From: Ornatilinea apprima
GTDB taxonomy: Bacteria > Chloroflexota > Anaerolineae > Anaerolineales > Anaerolineaceae
Length of the DNA: 64,000 nt
Direction of reading: 5' to 3'
Assembly (NCBI RefSeq): GCF_001306115.1
Contig: NZ_LGCL01000016.1
Span: forward strand, 248,001-312,000
Under the pieces are notes generated by a model that saw only the letters and a list, made by a program, of their open reading frames with translations, searched no databases and had not been told where the DNA came from. Positions 11,861 to 20,974 of the stretch are shown here, one piece after another. Made by a program: the position numbers and the translations under genes. Numbering within the stretch: the stretch's first letter is position 1; each line of letters opens with the position of its first letter.

Positions 11861-11861
11861 T

Positions 11862-12152
11862 TTACGCAATTAACGTTCCCTTCAGATCCATGGGCTTTTT
11901 CGCACCCACATGTTCTACTCTCGCGTTCTCTTCATCACCCAGGTAATAGTATCGCAGACTATCCACATCCTTATTGATTAAGACTTCCAGATTTGACTGC
12001 AATTGTTTAAAACGCGCCGGATCTATAATACATTCAAAAACTGAGTTTTGCACGCGCTGCCCATAATTCTGGCAAGCTTTTGCTACCTTGCGCAGACGTT
12101 TTTTACCCGCCTCTGTTTCGGTGTTGACATCATAAGTGATTAAAACCAGCAC
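11862..12152 (-). CDS. cas2: CRISPR-associated protein Cas2
   Basis: This 96-residue protein is the small partner of Cas1 in the spacer-integration complex. It opens with the ferredoxin-fold strand and acidic residue typical of Cas2 (MLVLITYDVNTE) and carries the RVQNSVFECI segment. Family members are usually 85-110 residues, so it is full length. It is the last gene of the cas operon, nine bases after cas1, and borders the leader. Cas2 dimers bridge two Cas1 dimers and position prespacer DNA; a nuclease activity is not needed for adaptation in studied systems. Confidence 0.97.
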   Translation of the reverse strand: MLVLITYDVNTETEAGKKRLRKVAKACQNYGQRVQNSVFECIIDPARFKQLQSNLEVLINKDVDSLRYYYLGDEENARVEHVGAKKPMDLKGTLIA

Positions 12153-12161
12153 TTTGCCCTC

Positions 12162-13196
12162 CTAGCTCCAGAAGAACGGTGGGTAAGCATCCAAATCGCC
12201 GCGCAGATAGCGTGCCAGCAGCATGGCTTGCACATGCAGAATCAATCCAAATGGAATCCTCTCTTTAAGGTAAGGGTGAACAATTTCTTCTTTTTTTCGA
12301 TCCTGCCAGGCACCCAAAACCGCTTTACGCGTATCATCATCCATGAGAATGCCACCACTTTCCTTCTGCGTGAACCCCTTGCCGGAGATCTGCTTGCGAT
12401 TAACCAAAGTTAGTGCCAGGCGATCAGCAAACAGGGGGCGCATTTCTTCCATCAGGTCCAGCGCCAGTGAAGGCCGCCCTGGGCGATCAGCATGCAAAAA
12501 GCCTACATACGGATCAAGGCCAACCGCGTCCAAAGCTGAGACGGTTTCATTGGTCAGCAAGGTATAGAGAAAAGACAACAGGGAATTCATATTGTCCAGT
12601 GGCGGTCGTCGGGAGCGCTCTCGAAAAGAGAAATCTTCGTGCTGTTGAAGGATTAGGTGGTCGAACACGCCAAAGTAGATTTTCGCCGCGCTGCCTTCAA
12701 AGGCCATCAGTTCGCTGACGGTGTTGCATTCAGGTATCACAGCCAGCGTTTGCTTGAGAAAGCTTGACGCCTTTGTAAGCGCGTCCACATCCACCAGCAT
12801 GGCATGGTCGCGCAAGGCACGCTCCAATACTTTTCGGCTGTTATAGATTTTCCCCAACAAAAATGAGGCGGCAATGGGCACGCTTTCAGCTTCACGCTCA
12901 GAAACCTGATACTGCTTCTTTCGCAGCAGCACGTTACCCTTGACTTTGCCGGATACACGCGCAAGGAAGCGACCATTTGGAGTTAGAAAACACAGGCCGA
13001 TATTTCGCTCTGAGCAAGCACCCATGAGCGCCGGGCTGACGCCCAGGTAATTAAAGCAAACAACATTTTCCAAATTGTGAAGCGGCAGACGGGTGGAAAC
13101 ATGCTCTTCTTTCTTAATGACAATATTCTCCCCATCCAGGGAGAGGTACGCGTCAGCGGAAGTGATGTATAAAACGTTGGCTAATTGTTTCATCAT
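12162..13196 (-). CDS. cas1: CRISPR-associated endonuclease/integrase Cas1 (type I-C)
   Basis: This 344-residue integrase inserts new spacers at the leader end. The N-terminal beta domain (about 1-80) begins QLANVLYITSADAYLSLDGE. The helical domain carries the expected metal ligands: a Glu in LMAFEGSAAKIYF, a His in GFLHADRPGRPS and acidic residues in ALDLMEEMRP. Length matches I-C Cas1. Its ATG follows the cas4 TGA with no gap, so the two are probably translated together; the protein begins Met-Met and either may be used. In type I-C, Cas1, Cas2 and Cas4 act together. Confidence 0.97.
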   Translation of the reverse strand: MMKQLANVLYITSADAYLSLDGENIVIKKEEHVSTRLPLHNLENVVCFNYLGVSPALMGACSERNIGLCFLTPNGRFLARVSGKVKGNVLLRKKQYQVSEREAESVPIAASFLLGKIYNSRKVLERALRDHAMLVDVDALTKASSFLKQTLAVIPECNTVSELMAFEGSAAKIYFGVFDHLILQQHEDFSFRERSRRPPLDNMNSLLSFLYTLLTNETVSALDAVGLDPYVGFLHADRPGRPSLALDLMEEMRPLFADRLALTLVNRKQISGKGFTQKESGGILMDDDTRKAVLGAWQDRKKEEIVHPYLKERIPFGLILHVQAMLLARYLRGDLDAYPPFFWS

Positions 13197-13865
13197 TCAA
13201 TCTTTTTCAAGCTGCTGGCGGATGTATTGTGAAGCGGTCATGGTTTTCTCCTGAAGCGCTGGCAGGCAAATATCGGCCAAAGAGCAAGACTGGCAGGCTC
13301 TGGATGTTTTAACCCGCGGGGTGTACCCGCGCTGAAAATAGGCATGCATTTCCACCGCCATTTGTTTGACCAGAGTTCTCAGCTCGGTGGTCATTTCCAC
13401 CTCTACCCGATGACGAGTTTCGCCATAATACAGGTATCCGCGTGGAATCGAGACGGCCAGCATTTCTTCCAGGCAGATGGCTTGCGCGCAAAGTTGGGCT
13501 TCATCCACCGGGTCGGATTTAGGTTTGCCGCGTTTGTACTCCACCGGGACGGGCAGGTATAGGCCCTGCCGCCCCGGTAGTTTTACGCCCTGTGGAGATT
13601 TGGTAAACTCGACCACATCACACACCCCCGAGAACCCCAATATATACGAAGCCACCGGCACGGAGCGCGCGATGATCGTTCCGCTGCGCGTTTCTGTAAA
13701 GAAGGGATCATCCACACGTTTATGCAGCAGTTTACCTTCCACGGTCAGCACATTTTCCTGCCATTGGCGCTCTACATGGATGAGCGCCCATTGCCGGCGG
13801 CAAAACAGGAAGTGCTGGATGCCGGAGAGGGGCAGGAGTTCGTCGGGGGTGTATTCGGGTTTCAT
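13197..13865 (-). CDS. cas4: CRISPR-associated exonuclease Cas4
   Basis: Cas4 is an Fe-S RecB-like nuclease that trims prespacers and enforces PAM choice and orientation with Cas1-Cas2. The sequence shows one early cysteine (HFLFCRRQWALIH), the RecB motifs PVEYKRGKPKSDP and EAQLCAQAICLEEML, and a three-cysteine C-terminal cluster (CQSCSLADICLP), giving four Cys for a 4Fe-4S centre. I chose the ATG beginning MKPEYTPDELLPLSG because family members start near DELLxLSGIQHF. A TTG 30 bases upstream (13895) overlaps cas7, and neither start has a strong ribosome site. The protein is about 222 residues. Confidence 0.95.
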   Translation of the reverse strand: MKPEYTPDELLPLSGIQHFLFCRRQWALIHVERQWQENVLTVEGKLLHKRVDDPFFTETRSGTIIARSVPVASYILGFSGVCDVVEFTKSPQGVKLPGRQGLYLPVPVEYKRGKPKSDPVDEAQLCAQAICLEEMLAVSIPRGYLYYGETRHRVEVEMTTELRTLVKQMAVEMHAYFQRGYTPRVKTSRACQSCSLADICLPALQEKTMTASQYIRQQLEKD

Positions 13866-13881
13866 GGGCTGACCAGTTACA

Positions 13882-14751
13882 TTAGATTTTTTCAATCAAT
13901 TTGACGCTGGGGGGCACATCGGCAAAGTGGATAGTGACTTCATAATCCTCAAATCGCCGGGGAGGGTTTACCTCAGGGTTGCGATGCACTTTGACCAGAT
14001 CGAAGAGTTTATGCGCAGGAACATTACCCAGATCAGAATCGTGCTGGAAAACGATCAGCTTTCGAACAGCCATCTTGCCGCGCGCGGCAGACCGGTCGTG
14101 TTCAAACATGTTGATTAAGGCGTCCCAAAATAGAGTGAGGTCATCTTCAGAAAATCCAGTACCCTTGGAAGCATCATTTGCCAGTTTTGCAGAGATATAA
14201 CCTTCCACACGATATAAGCCGTAAGGGACAATGTGTTTGCGACCCATTGTGCGTTCCTTCTCAGCTTCCTCGATACGGGTGACAGTCTGGCGGGTGATGG
14301 TAACCTCTTGCTGCACAATGGGATCAAGGCTGCGGGAAAAATTGATCTGCACCGGACCGCGTACCTGGCCGCAATTGTCTCCGACCATCAACACAGCTCC
14401 AAAGGTGCGAATATCATAGAAGTTTTTACACATCCACTGCCGGGCTTCGTTTACCTTGTCTGGCTTGGCTTTATCTCCCGACTTCAAGCCAACCGCCTCA
14501 TAAGCTTCGACATGGTTCTGATTGAGCGGAACACCTTCTTTAATATAAATTCGGTAGCCGGTAGCATCGCTTTTGACCAACTCAACAAAATTGCGAATCT
14601 TGCGTTTTAAGCACACATCGGTCACAATTCCATAGCCAGTTTCAGGATCAATGCGCGGCATGTTGCCGGCATCCGGGTCGCCATTAGGGTTTCCGTTTTC
14701 AACATCGTACAATAGTACAAATTCATAGCGGTTTTTGATTGCTTCAGACAT
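13882..14751 (-). CDS. cas7: Cas7c (Csd2), Cascade backbone subunit
   Basis: This 289-residue RAMP protein forms the helical backbone that coats the crRNA spacer in the type I-C Cascade. The diagnostic start is RYEFVLLYDVENGNPNGDPD with PRIDPETGYGIVTDVCLKRKIR, the classical Csd2/Cas7 signature. A strong AAGGAGA ribosome site lies 8 bases before the ATG, in the short gap after cas8c, as expected for a subunit needed in several copies per complex. Length is normal for the family (280-290). Confidence 0.97.
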   Translation of the reverse strand: MSEAIKNRYEFVLLYDVENGNPNGDPDAGNMPRIDPETGYGIVTDVCLKRKIRNFVELVKSDATGYRIYIKEGVPLNQNHVEAYEAVGLKSGDKAKPDKVNEARQWMCKNFYDIRTFGAVLMVGDNCGQVRGPVQINFSRSLDPIVQQEVTITRQTVTRIEEAEKERTMGRKHIVPYGLYRVEGYISAKLANDASKGTGFSEDDLTLFWDALINMFEHDRSAARGKMAVRKLIVFQHDSDLGNVPAHKLFDLVKVHRNPEVNPPRRFEDYEVTIHFADVPPSVKLIEKI

Positions 14752-14770
14752 GATAGTATCTCCTTATTTG

Positions 14771-16639
14771 TTAGTTGTTCTGGTTTGAAAGTGCTTCTTC
14801 TGACATTTGTTTTTTGTTGAAGAAATCAGCGCGTTGATGGTAATAACCCAGCACAAAGATGCCCTGCTCATCCAAGGTTAATCGCGCCGGGAAAGGATTT
14901 TTCTCAACATCGAGCAGATTTAACAGATCTTGAATCCGATTGTCGTTGGCTTTACCATACTCGGCCTTGGAAAAATAATGCTGTGAAAGCCGCAAAAGCA
15001 CCGGGAAGACACTGGCTGGTGTAGCGCAAGCAGAAGCAAAATAACGGTCTTTAATGCTGGCGTTAACCTCACCTATGGCTTCTCGTTGAGCTTTTTCCAG
15101 TACCGCGAATAAGCGGCCTAAAACATAGGCTGGATGGGAATACTGGGGATTTAGAGACATTTGCAATACCTCCTGGTAGGGATTTTGGCCTTGTCGGCGA
15201 TATTTTCGGATAAGATGCGCTTTGATGACCGCGGCGCGGGTGTAATTGATCTTCTTATTGCCGTTTTGATCAGCGTCCACGCGAATACGATTGATCATTG
15301 CGGTATATAACGCTTCAGGGTAAGGTGCGCCGCTCAAAACCGCGCGCGTAACTGCGCCTCCTAATAGCGACCAGGTCTTTTGAATTTCCTCCTCCCGACG
15401 AGTCACTTTAGGGGATACACATTCACGAAGAATCTTTGAAATAGATAGGTAATCTGACTGATCAGGAAACTCTTTGATGATTTTCAGGTCTTCATAATGG
15501 AGCATGATTCGTTCAACGAATTTTCCGAATGAATCAGTGAGGAAAAACCGCACCGCCAGACGAGCTGCGTTGGGAGCGAGACCTAAGACATAAAATCGGG
15601 TCTCAAAGTCCAGATCCTTAGTTAACATGTGCAAGTCCAGCGGTTGAATTCTGGTTACTTTTTCGATTGTCTTCCCTAGTTTCTCGTCAGCCGCTTTTCT
15701 GTTCTTCTGATCAGTGTCTGGTTGTTCTTCTACAACTGCCGGATCGAGTAACGCCGCAAACGCGTTGGCGTATGCCTTATTCTCACTTTCAGCCCAATAC
15801 ACAATGGTGGTGTCACCGAGGATGATTTTTCTATTGGGATTCTGATCTGAAAGCAGGTAATTCAGCGCCACGCCATACCCCGAAGCCACCCGTTGGCTAA
15901 CAGGAGAATTTATGCCCTGTTCCTTTGTTCGGTTATACGATTCATAGGCTCGCTCATTGAAGCTTACCAAGGAGGCGCCAGAGGATTGTGCAAAACGAAC
16001 ACCCTGAATATTGGGGTGTAAACGAGCAACGGCTTCGGTTATTCCGCTTACCAGACATTGCATTTCTAGTGATGATGATCCTAGTCGGTATTCTTCCCAA
16101 ACACGGCAAACATCCGGAATATCCAAAATCGATCTTTGTGAGACAAAAAAAATCAGATTTCCACCTTTCAATAAACCTTCAATATTTCGAGAAATTGCTG
16201 GGTGGGACCTTGCTGTATTAGGGTCATGATTTTTCAGAAATGAGATTACAGCCTTTGATTCGGGTGATCCTGCTTGTGAAAGTATGGAAAGGTTATGTTG
16301 TTTAAAAGCTTCAAACCGATTTTTGCTGAATTCAGGGTCGTTGTCATCATTTGTTGATATTCCCAAAACAAACGCAGAATTATCGCAAAGAAAATTCGGG
16401 GATGGATTTTTTCCTGCTCGTTTTACTTGTTCGGGAACTATCATTCGACGAGGAACTTCAACCACTCTTTTGCCACGTTGAACTTTTTCAAATAGCGGAA
16501 GAATATCCAGTAAATCTCCATTGCGGGAAAGGTTCAAGGCAAAACTTACATTCGCCGCGCTGTACCCTGGCAAGGCAATATCAACATCCGGGTCTTTTTG
16601 TAAAATTTGATAGTAGCGGTAAAGCGCTTCTAAAATCAT
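14771..16639 (-). CDS. cas8c: Cas8c (Csd1), Cascade large subunit
   Basis: At 622 residues this is the I-C large subunit, which recognises the PAM and helps open target DNA. The start MILEALYRYYQIL and the block VPRRMIVPEQVKRAGKNPSPNFLCDNSAFVLGIS (about residues 60-95) are typical of Csd1. In type I-C the small subunit Cas11c is often produced from an internal start within cas8c; a C-terminal helical region that could supply it is present, but I did not fix the start codon. The ATG overlaps the cas5c stop by four bases, indicating translational coupling. Confidence 0.96.
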   Translation of the reverse strand: MILEALYRYYQILQKDPDVDIALPGYSAANVSFALNLSRNGDLLDILPLFEKVQRGKRVVEVPRRMIVPEQVKRAGKNPSPNFLCDNSAFVLGISTNDDNDPEFSKNRFEAFKQHNLSILSQAGSPESKAVISFLKNHDPNTARSHPAISRNIEGLLKGGNLIFFVSQRSILDIPDVCRVWEEYRLGSSSLEMQCLVSGITEAVARLHPNIQGVRFAQSSGASLVSFNERAYESYNRTKEQGINSPVSQRVASGYGVALNYLLSDQNPNRKIILGDTTIVYWAESENKAYANAFAALLDPAVVEEQPDTDQKNRKAADEKLGKTIEKVTRIQPLDLHMLTKDLDFETRFYVLGLAPNAARLAVRFFLTDSFGKFVERIMLHYEDLKIIKEFPDQSDYLSISKILRECVSPKVTRREEEIQKTWSLLGGAVTRAVLSGAPYPEALYTAMINRIRVDADQNGNKKINYTRAAVIKAHLIRKYRRQGQNPYQEVLQMSLNPQYSHPAYVLGRLFAVLEKAQREAIGEVNASIKDRYFASACATPASVFPVLLRLSQHYFSKAEYGKANDNRIQDLLNLLDVEKNPFPARLTLDEQGIFVLGYYHQRADFFNKKQMSEEALSNQNN

Positions 16640-17298
16640 TGGCGCACCTCCACATTGGTCAGATCAATGATCCCTTCGTTCATTTCAGCTTTAAAAAAGA
16701 CCGGCCGAATATCGCGGGGATTTGAGAAATCGAGATCATAGAGCATCCAACCCAGGCTTCTGGAGCCAGCTAATGCGCTTTTCGGGATATCTCGTTTATC
16801 CTCGACTAACTGTACCTTTGCTGCGAACTCACGGGTACCCAAACAAGGCGTGTGGAAATACTGCCCTTCTCGTAAACGGCGCATCGCGATGGGATAATGC
16901 TTATCTTCCGTATCTTCTTCTCCCGCTTTGTCGGTGAGTTCAAAATGCGCTTCAATGACATAATCTACATCCCTTAACACCATTGAAGCCCGCTGCTGGC
17001 GATTATCCACAGCCGAAATATAGAACGGCTTCTCGCTGCCATTCATAATCTGCGTGGCAATACTGGTGGAAGCCTTTTCACTGACCTCATTACGGCGAAT
17101 ATTGGTAAACTGGATTGGATTAAGAACATGAATTTTATCAATTACCCAGCGGATGGCTGGTTTCCAATAGACTGCTTCGATGATTCCGCGCGCTGCTGAG
17201 GGCGTGATCACATCGTAACTTACCCGTTCCACTTTCATTTCTGGCCGGGTGAACAGGGCATAAGGTCCGCTTACGCGAATGGTGATTCCATAGCTCAT
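16636..17298 (-). CDS. cas5c: Cas5c (Cas5d), crRNA-processing endoribonuclease
   Basis: In type I-C systems Cas5c replaces Cas6: it cuts the repeat RNA and stays bound to the 5' handle. The protein begins MSYGITIRVSGPYALFTRPEMK and contains VSYDVITPSAARGIIEAVYW and DKHYPIAMRRLREGQYFHTPCLGTREF; the Lys-His pair in DKHYP matches the catalytic pair known from Bacillus halodurans Cas5d. I set the start at 17298 because AAAGGAGG lies 8 bases upstream. The longer frame to 17352 would run into cas3 and add 18 non-conserved residues. The product is 220 residues. Confidence 0.95.
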   Translation of the reverse strand: MSYGITIRVSGPYALFTRPEMKVERVSYDVITPSAARGIIEAVYWKPAIRWVIDKIHVLNPIQFTNIRRNEVSEKASTSIATQIMNGSEKPFYISAVDNRQQRASMVLRDVDYVIEAHFELTDKAGEEDTEDKHYPIAMRRLREGQYFHTPCLGTREFAAKVQLVEDKRDIPKSALAGSRSLGWMLYDLDFSNPRDIRPVFFKAEMNEGIIDLTNVEVRQ

Positions 17299-17326
17299 AA
17301 AAACGCCTCCTTTCACAGTTTCCAAA

Positions 17327-19561
17327 TTAATAAAACAGGGCATCCCCCCCACCGCTGGTGGGAATGATCAACCCGGTTTTTGGGTGGTAGTAATCTTTCT
17401 CGTTCACTAATGCGGGGAATTTATCCGCGATTATTTCAATAGCCCCTTTCTGGTTTAAGGCATTGTACTCCTGTTCATAGATGCTCACTGAAAAAGGCTG
17501 CAATTTTCGCAAGGTTGAGAAGGGATATGGGGTGTTTTTTAATTCATCAATCAGTAGTAAAGCCTCCTGGTTATACGGAATAATTACCGAAAGCGTTGCT
17601 TCTTCGATTACTCGAAACTTTTGTGCCGCATCAGCAAAATCCAGCATAAATGACTGACTTTTATCAAAACAGCCTAGAATGTTCTTAAAATCAAAGTCTC
17701 GCTTATCTTTCAATGAGTAAAGATAGTTATAGAATGTCTGGATGGCCGGTATGGAAATGGGTTCATCAGGAAATTCTCGAAGAACCATACGGGTGATTTC
17801 TGCAGATTGCGCAATGTATTTGGGAACCTTTTTCACAAACTCCGAATCTGGCTCAAATAAGAACATTTTTCCATCTGAGCGTTTCATCTCCCGGTTCACA
17901 CGGCCGGCTGCCTGATTGATTGAATCTAAGCCGGTTAATGCGCGGTATCCTACCGGAAAATCCAGATCAACCCCCGCTTCCATGACTGTGGTGGAGACTA
18001 CCCGGCAGGGCAATTGTTTTGAAAGTCTATCGCGAATATCCATCATAGTTTCGAGACGGTGCACCGGGCACATCAGCGTAGAAAGGTGATAGCTGCCTTT
18101 GCTATCCAGGCCATCGAAAAGCCCTTTTGCATGGGCACGGGTATTGACAATACATAAAACCTGGTCTTCAGAATTAAGCTTACCAATCAAATCATGATCG
18201 CTGATTTTACCAATGCTCTTTACTTCCACCCTTCGATAGAAATTATATAATTCTTGCGGATCAGGCGCCAGTTCAATCGGGTGGATTTCTTCCGGTAGAA
18301 ATTTCTCTAAATTGGGTTGTGTGGCAGTGCAGAAAACCGCACTCGCGCCGTAATTGGTTACCAGCTCCCGAATTGCGTACATTACCGGATACATATAGTC
18401 ACGCGGAAACATTTGCGCTTCATCGAAGATGATTACACTTTTAGCAATATTATGTAGTTTTCGACAGCGTGAAGACCGGTTTGCAAATAGCGATTCAAAG
18501 AATTGCACGTTGGTGGTTACCACAATTGGAATATCCCAATTTTCTGCCGCGAGTTTTAACTTTGAAAAAACGTTGTTGGTCTGGTTATCAAGAAGTTCGC
18601 CATTTTCCGCACGCTTGCCTTCCCAATCGAAATTGGAATGGTGTTCTAAAATGTTCTCTTCACCCAAAATATCTTTGAATACTTTCGCGTTCTGCTCGAT
18701 GATAGTTGTAAAAGGGATTACGTAAATAATTCTCTTAAGTCCATGGCGCGTAGCGTGATTCAGCGCAAACGCCATGGATGACAGCGTTTTTCCTCCTCCG
18801 GTTGGGACAGTTAGTGTGAAGAATCCGGGGTTTAGAGACGCCTTTTCTATGCAGGAACGCATTGTTTGGGTTCGTTTGATATCAATTTCACGTACTGGCG
18901 CATCAAATTTACCCAAAAAGGAGTTATATCTATCCCGCAGTTTTTCTATACTCTCATAAACCCCGCGTGGTTTTTCCCCTTGCATATAAGTTTGCGTTTC
19001 TTGAAAATCAGCATCGACTACTGCTGAAAAGATCATGCGCGTCATAAACGCAAAAGAAAATCCCCAATGATCCTTAATGGGCCGAATAGCTAATTTTGAT
19101 GGCAATTCAAACTGAGCAGCAGATAATTCAACTTGAAAATGACTGTAATCACAAACAGCAGTTTTCAAACGGGCTAGCAATGTTCCATCCCCAGGAAGAT
19201 CAGAGGAATCGCCATAATCTGGCAATCCTGTATGGTGTCCCACAATGCAATAGGCCAATATAGTGGCTAATGGCTCATAAGGTGTGCCTTTAAAAATCTT
19301 GCATAACTCCTTTGCGCCCGCGGTTGAATGATCAACGCGAATCTTTCTTCCTTCCAGACGCTGCTGGAATTCAAGGGAGTATTTTCCAAGATCATGTACC
19401 AATGCAGCCGTGCTGGCTAACTGGCTAATACCGGCATCTTGCCCAAATTTCTCAGCCAGTCTGCTTGAGTTGATTAGGTGATCAATAAGGAGTTGCCAGT
19501 TTCTTTTCTCTTCACCATTTTTTGAATGGGCGTAAAAATGATTCCGGATCATATCTTCCAT
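17327..19561 (-). CDS. cas3: Cas3, HD nuclease and superfamily 2 helicase
   Basis: This 744-residue effector unwinds and degrades DNA marked by Cascade. The N-terminal HD domain shows LVHDLGKYS (about residues 55-62). The helicase has Walker A VPTGGGKT (about 252-259), motif II FDEAQ (379-383; a DEAQ form that is common in I-C Cas3), motif III CTATQ and motif VI QAAGRVNRE. Both activities sit in one chain, as usual for I-C. The ATG overlaps the stop of the upstream WYL regulator by one base (TAATG), so the regulator and the cas genes are probably one transcript. Confidence 0.97.
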   Translation of the reverse strand: MEDMIRNHFYAHSKNGEEKRNWQLLIDHLINSSRLAEKFGQDAGISQLASTAALVHDLGKYSLEFQQRLEGRKIRVDHSTAGAKELCKIFKGTPYEPLATILAYCIVGHHTGLPDYGDSSDLPGDGTLLARLKTAVCDYSHFQVELSAAQFELPSKLAIRPIKDHWGFSFAFMTRMIFSAVVDADFQETQTYMQGEKPRGVYESIEKLRDRYNSFLGKFDAPVREIDIKRTQTMRSCIEKASLNPGFFTLTVPTGGGKTLSSMAFALNHATRHGLKRIIYVIPFTTIIEQNAKVFKDILGEENILEHHSNFDWEGKRAENGELLDNQTNNVFSKLKLAAENWDIPIVVTTNVQFFESLFANRSSRCRKLHNIAKSVIIFDEAQMFPRDYMYPVMYAIRELVTNYGASAVFCTATQPNLEKFLPEEIHPIELAPDPQELYNFYRRVEVKSIGKISDHDLIGKLNSEDQVLCIVNTRAHAKGLFDGLDSKGSYHLSTLMCPVHRLETMMDIRDRLSKQLPCRVVSTTVMEAGVDLDFPVGYRALTGLDSINQAAGRVNREMKRSDGKMFLFEPDSEFVKKVPKYIAQSAEITRMVLREFPDEPISIPAIQTFYNYLYSLKDKRDFDFKNILGCFDKSQSFMLDFADAAQKFRVIEEATLSVIIPYNQEALLLIDELKNTPYPFSTLRKLQPFSVSIYEQEYNALNQKGAIEIIADKFPALVNEKDYYHPKTGLIIPTSGGGDALFY

Positions 19562-20553
19562 TATTCTTCATTGCTCCTTCTATAAACATCCATCAATCTT
19601 TTCGCCTCATCAGATAAATTTTCTCTTAATCTCTCCGGCTCCAGCACCTCCACATCCGCTCCCCAGCCCCTTATCCAGGGCATCATCTCCTGCGGTTCAG
19701 CGATTTTGGCATGCCAGAGCAGGCTGCCATCCGCTAACGGCTCCACCTGCTCTGTGCAATGCCAGCGAGTCTCCCCTAACCGCTGAGCAACCCTGGCAGA
19801 AAACTTCAACACCACCTCGACCGGCTCTTCGTCGGTGTACCAAATGCCCCAGGCATACTTCAACAAATCGCGCGGGTCAAAATCTGCGGGGATGGTATAG
19901 GCCTCTCTCAGCGCTTCCACTCGCTCGATGCGTTCTATTTTTAATGTGCGCAGCGCGTTGTGATGTTCGCTGAAGCCAATTACATAGGTTGATCTCCCCA
20001 CTGCTCCAGGTTCAATGAAATAAGGAGAGAATACTGTTTCTTTGACCGGTTCATTCACCCTGGCCCGGTACCAGAGCTTCACTTTTCTGCCCGCCGCCCA
20101 GGCTAAAGTGATCACCTCCAACGAGCGTAGAAAACCTTGATCGTTCCAACGCGATTCTTCATCGATGGCATCTGCAGACTGAGCGAGATGCTGGCAGATA
20201 TGGGGTGCCAATCGTTCCAGCGCCACAGCCATCTTGCGTAACGCAGCGGCCGCATGTGGGTTTTGGCGATCGATACAGGTTGCCAGCAGGCGAGAAGCCA
20301 GGTGCACGGCGGTGGCTTCGTGCAGATTCAGATGAACGTGAATCAAATCAGCCGAACGATCCAACTTCCATTTACCGCCATCCATGTCATCAACATAGAT
20401 GTAAGCGGGCAAATCAGCCACATAGCGGTTGATCGTTGAGCGGTTGACCGAGAGACGCCGGGCAATTTCGGCTTGTGTCAGCCCTTCTGGATGAGCTAAA
20501 AGCATCGCCTCAATTTGATGAAGCCTTCCAGCTTTTCGCACAGATGGATTCAT
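19561..20553 (-). CDS. WYL-domain transcriptional regulator, first gene of the cas operon
   Basis: The 330-residue protein has an N-terminal winged helix-turn-helix (GLTQAEIARRLSVNRSTINRYV, about residues 25-46), a central WYL domain (KVKLWYRARVNEP, TYVIGFSEHHNALRTLKIERI) and a C-terminal WCX-type extension. WYL regulators often neighbour CRISPR and other defence loci and probably sense nucleic acids or nucleotides. Being first in the operon and coupled to cas3, it is a good candidate autoregulator of the locus. AGGGGAG lies just before the ATG. The ligand is unknown. Confidence 0.9.
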   Translation of the reverse strand: MNPSVRKAGRLHQIEAMLLAHPEGLTQAEIARRLSVNRSTINRYVADLPAYIYVDDMDGGKWKLDRSADLIHVHLNLHEATAVHLASRLLATCIDRQNPHAAAALRKMAVALERLAPHICQHLAQSADAIDEESRWNDQGFLRSLEVITLAWAAGRKVKLWYRARVNEPVKETVFSPYFIEPGAVGRSTYVIGFSEHHNALRTLKIERIERVEALREAYTIPADFDPRDLLKYAWGIWYTDEEPVEVVLKFSARVAQRLGETRWHCTEQVEPLADGSLLWHAKIAEPQEMMPWIRGWGADVEVLEPERLRENLSDEAKRLMDVYRRSNEE

Positions 20554-20974
20554 AACTCCCCTTATTCATTTTAGTATTGGGTGGTGTCCGATTAAGCCCC
20601 CACTATTCAAAACAACATTTTGGGCCTGCTCACACCGCGCTGATCTATGATTGATCTTACCGCGCTTGTGTTGCAAGGCAAGCAACAACTATATATATTC
20701 TAGCAAATTTCGCGCAAATCCAAAACAGCATTTTCTGCACCGGTTTCCAAGGTTTCCCAAGATCTCATTATGTTCGCTATAGCAAACCACCAATTATCCA
20801 TTCCCACTGTAAAACATTTTTAATCTGGCTATAATAATTCTAGGGGATAGCGCAAAACAACAACAGGGGACAATCCAGTGCGCATTCATTAATCCAGCCC
20901 ACACCACGCGGCCTCAACACCTTAAAGCCGGAATGATCGTATCCATCTATATGCGTTATAGAAGGAGTAATAGG
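20554..20974. other. Divergent intergenic region between the cas operon and the nuclease gene
   Basis: About 420 bp without a gene. It should hold the cas operon promoter on the minus strand and the nuclease promoter on the plus strand. A TATAAT at 20830-20835 on the plus strand is a plausible -10 for the nuclease, but no good -35 is visible. No RNA gene was recognised. Confidence 0.5.
20634..20666. promoter_or_regulatory. Direct repeats upstream of the cas operon
   Basis: ACCGCGCT occurs at 20634-20641 and again at 20659-20666, 25 bases apart, with GATC pairs between. The position, about 80-110 bases before the WYL gene start, suits an operator for that regulator. This is inference from position and repetition only. 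Confidence 0.35.

Larger units (their letters stand above)
11693..11861 (-). promoter_or_regulatory. CRISPR leader
   Basis: This AT-rich gap of about 170 bp lies between the newest repeat and the cas2 stop and carries no gene. On the minus strand it holds an inverted repeat just after cas2, a sigma70-like promoter and a purine-rich stretch leading into the first repeat. A 6-bp inverted repeat, ATCTGG (11699-11704) and CCAGAT (11725-11730), sits close to the repeat and could matter for integration. The leader assignment follows from repeat orientation and cas2 adjacency; its function is inferred. Confidence 0.85.

Noticed and set aside
17299-17352. Longer N-terminus of Cas5c overlapping cas3
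   Set aside because: The extra 18 residues are not family-like and the AAAGGAG site belongs to the ATG at 17298.
18400-18430. Cas3 helicase motif DEAQ instead of DEAH as a possible inactivating change
   Set aside because: DEAQ is a common form in type I-C Cas3 and the Asp and Glu needed for ATP hydrolysis are present.
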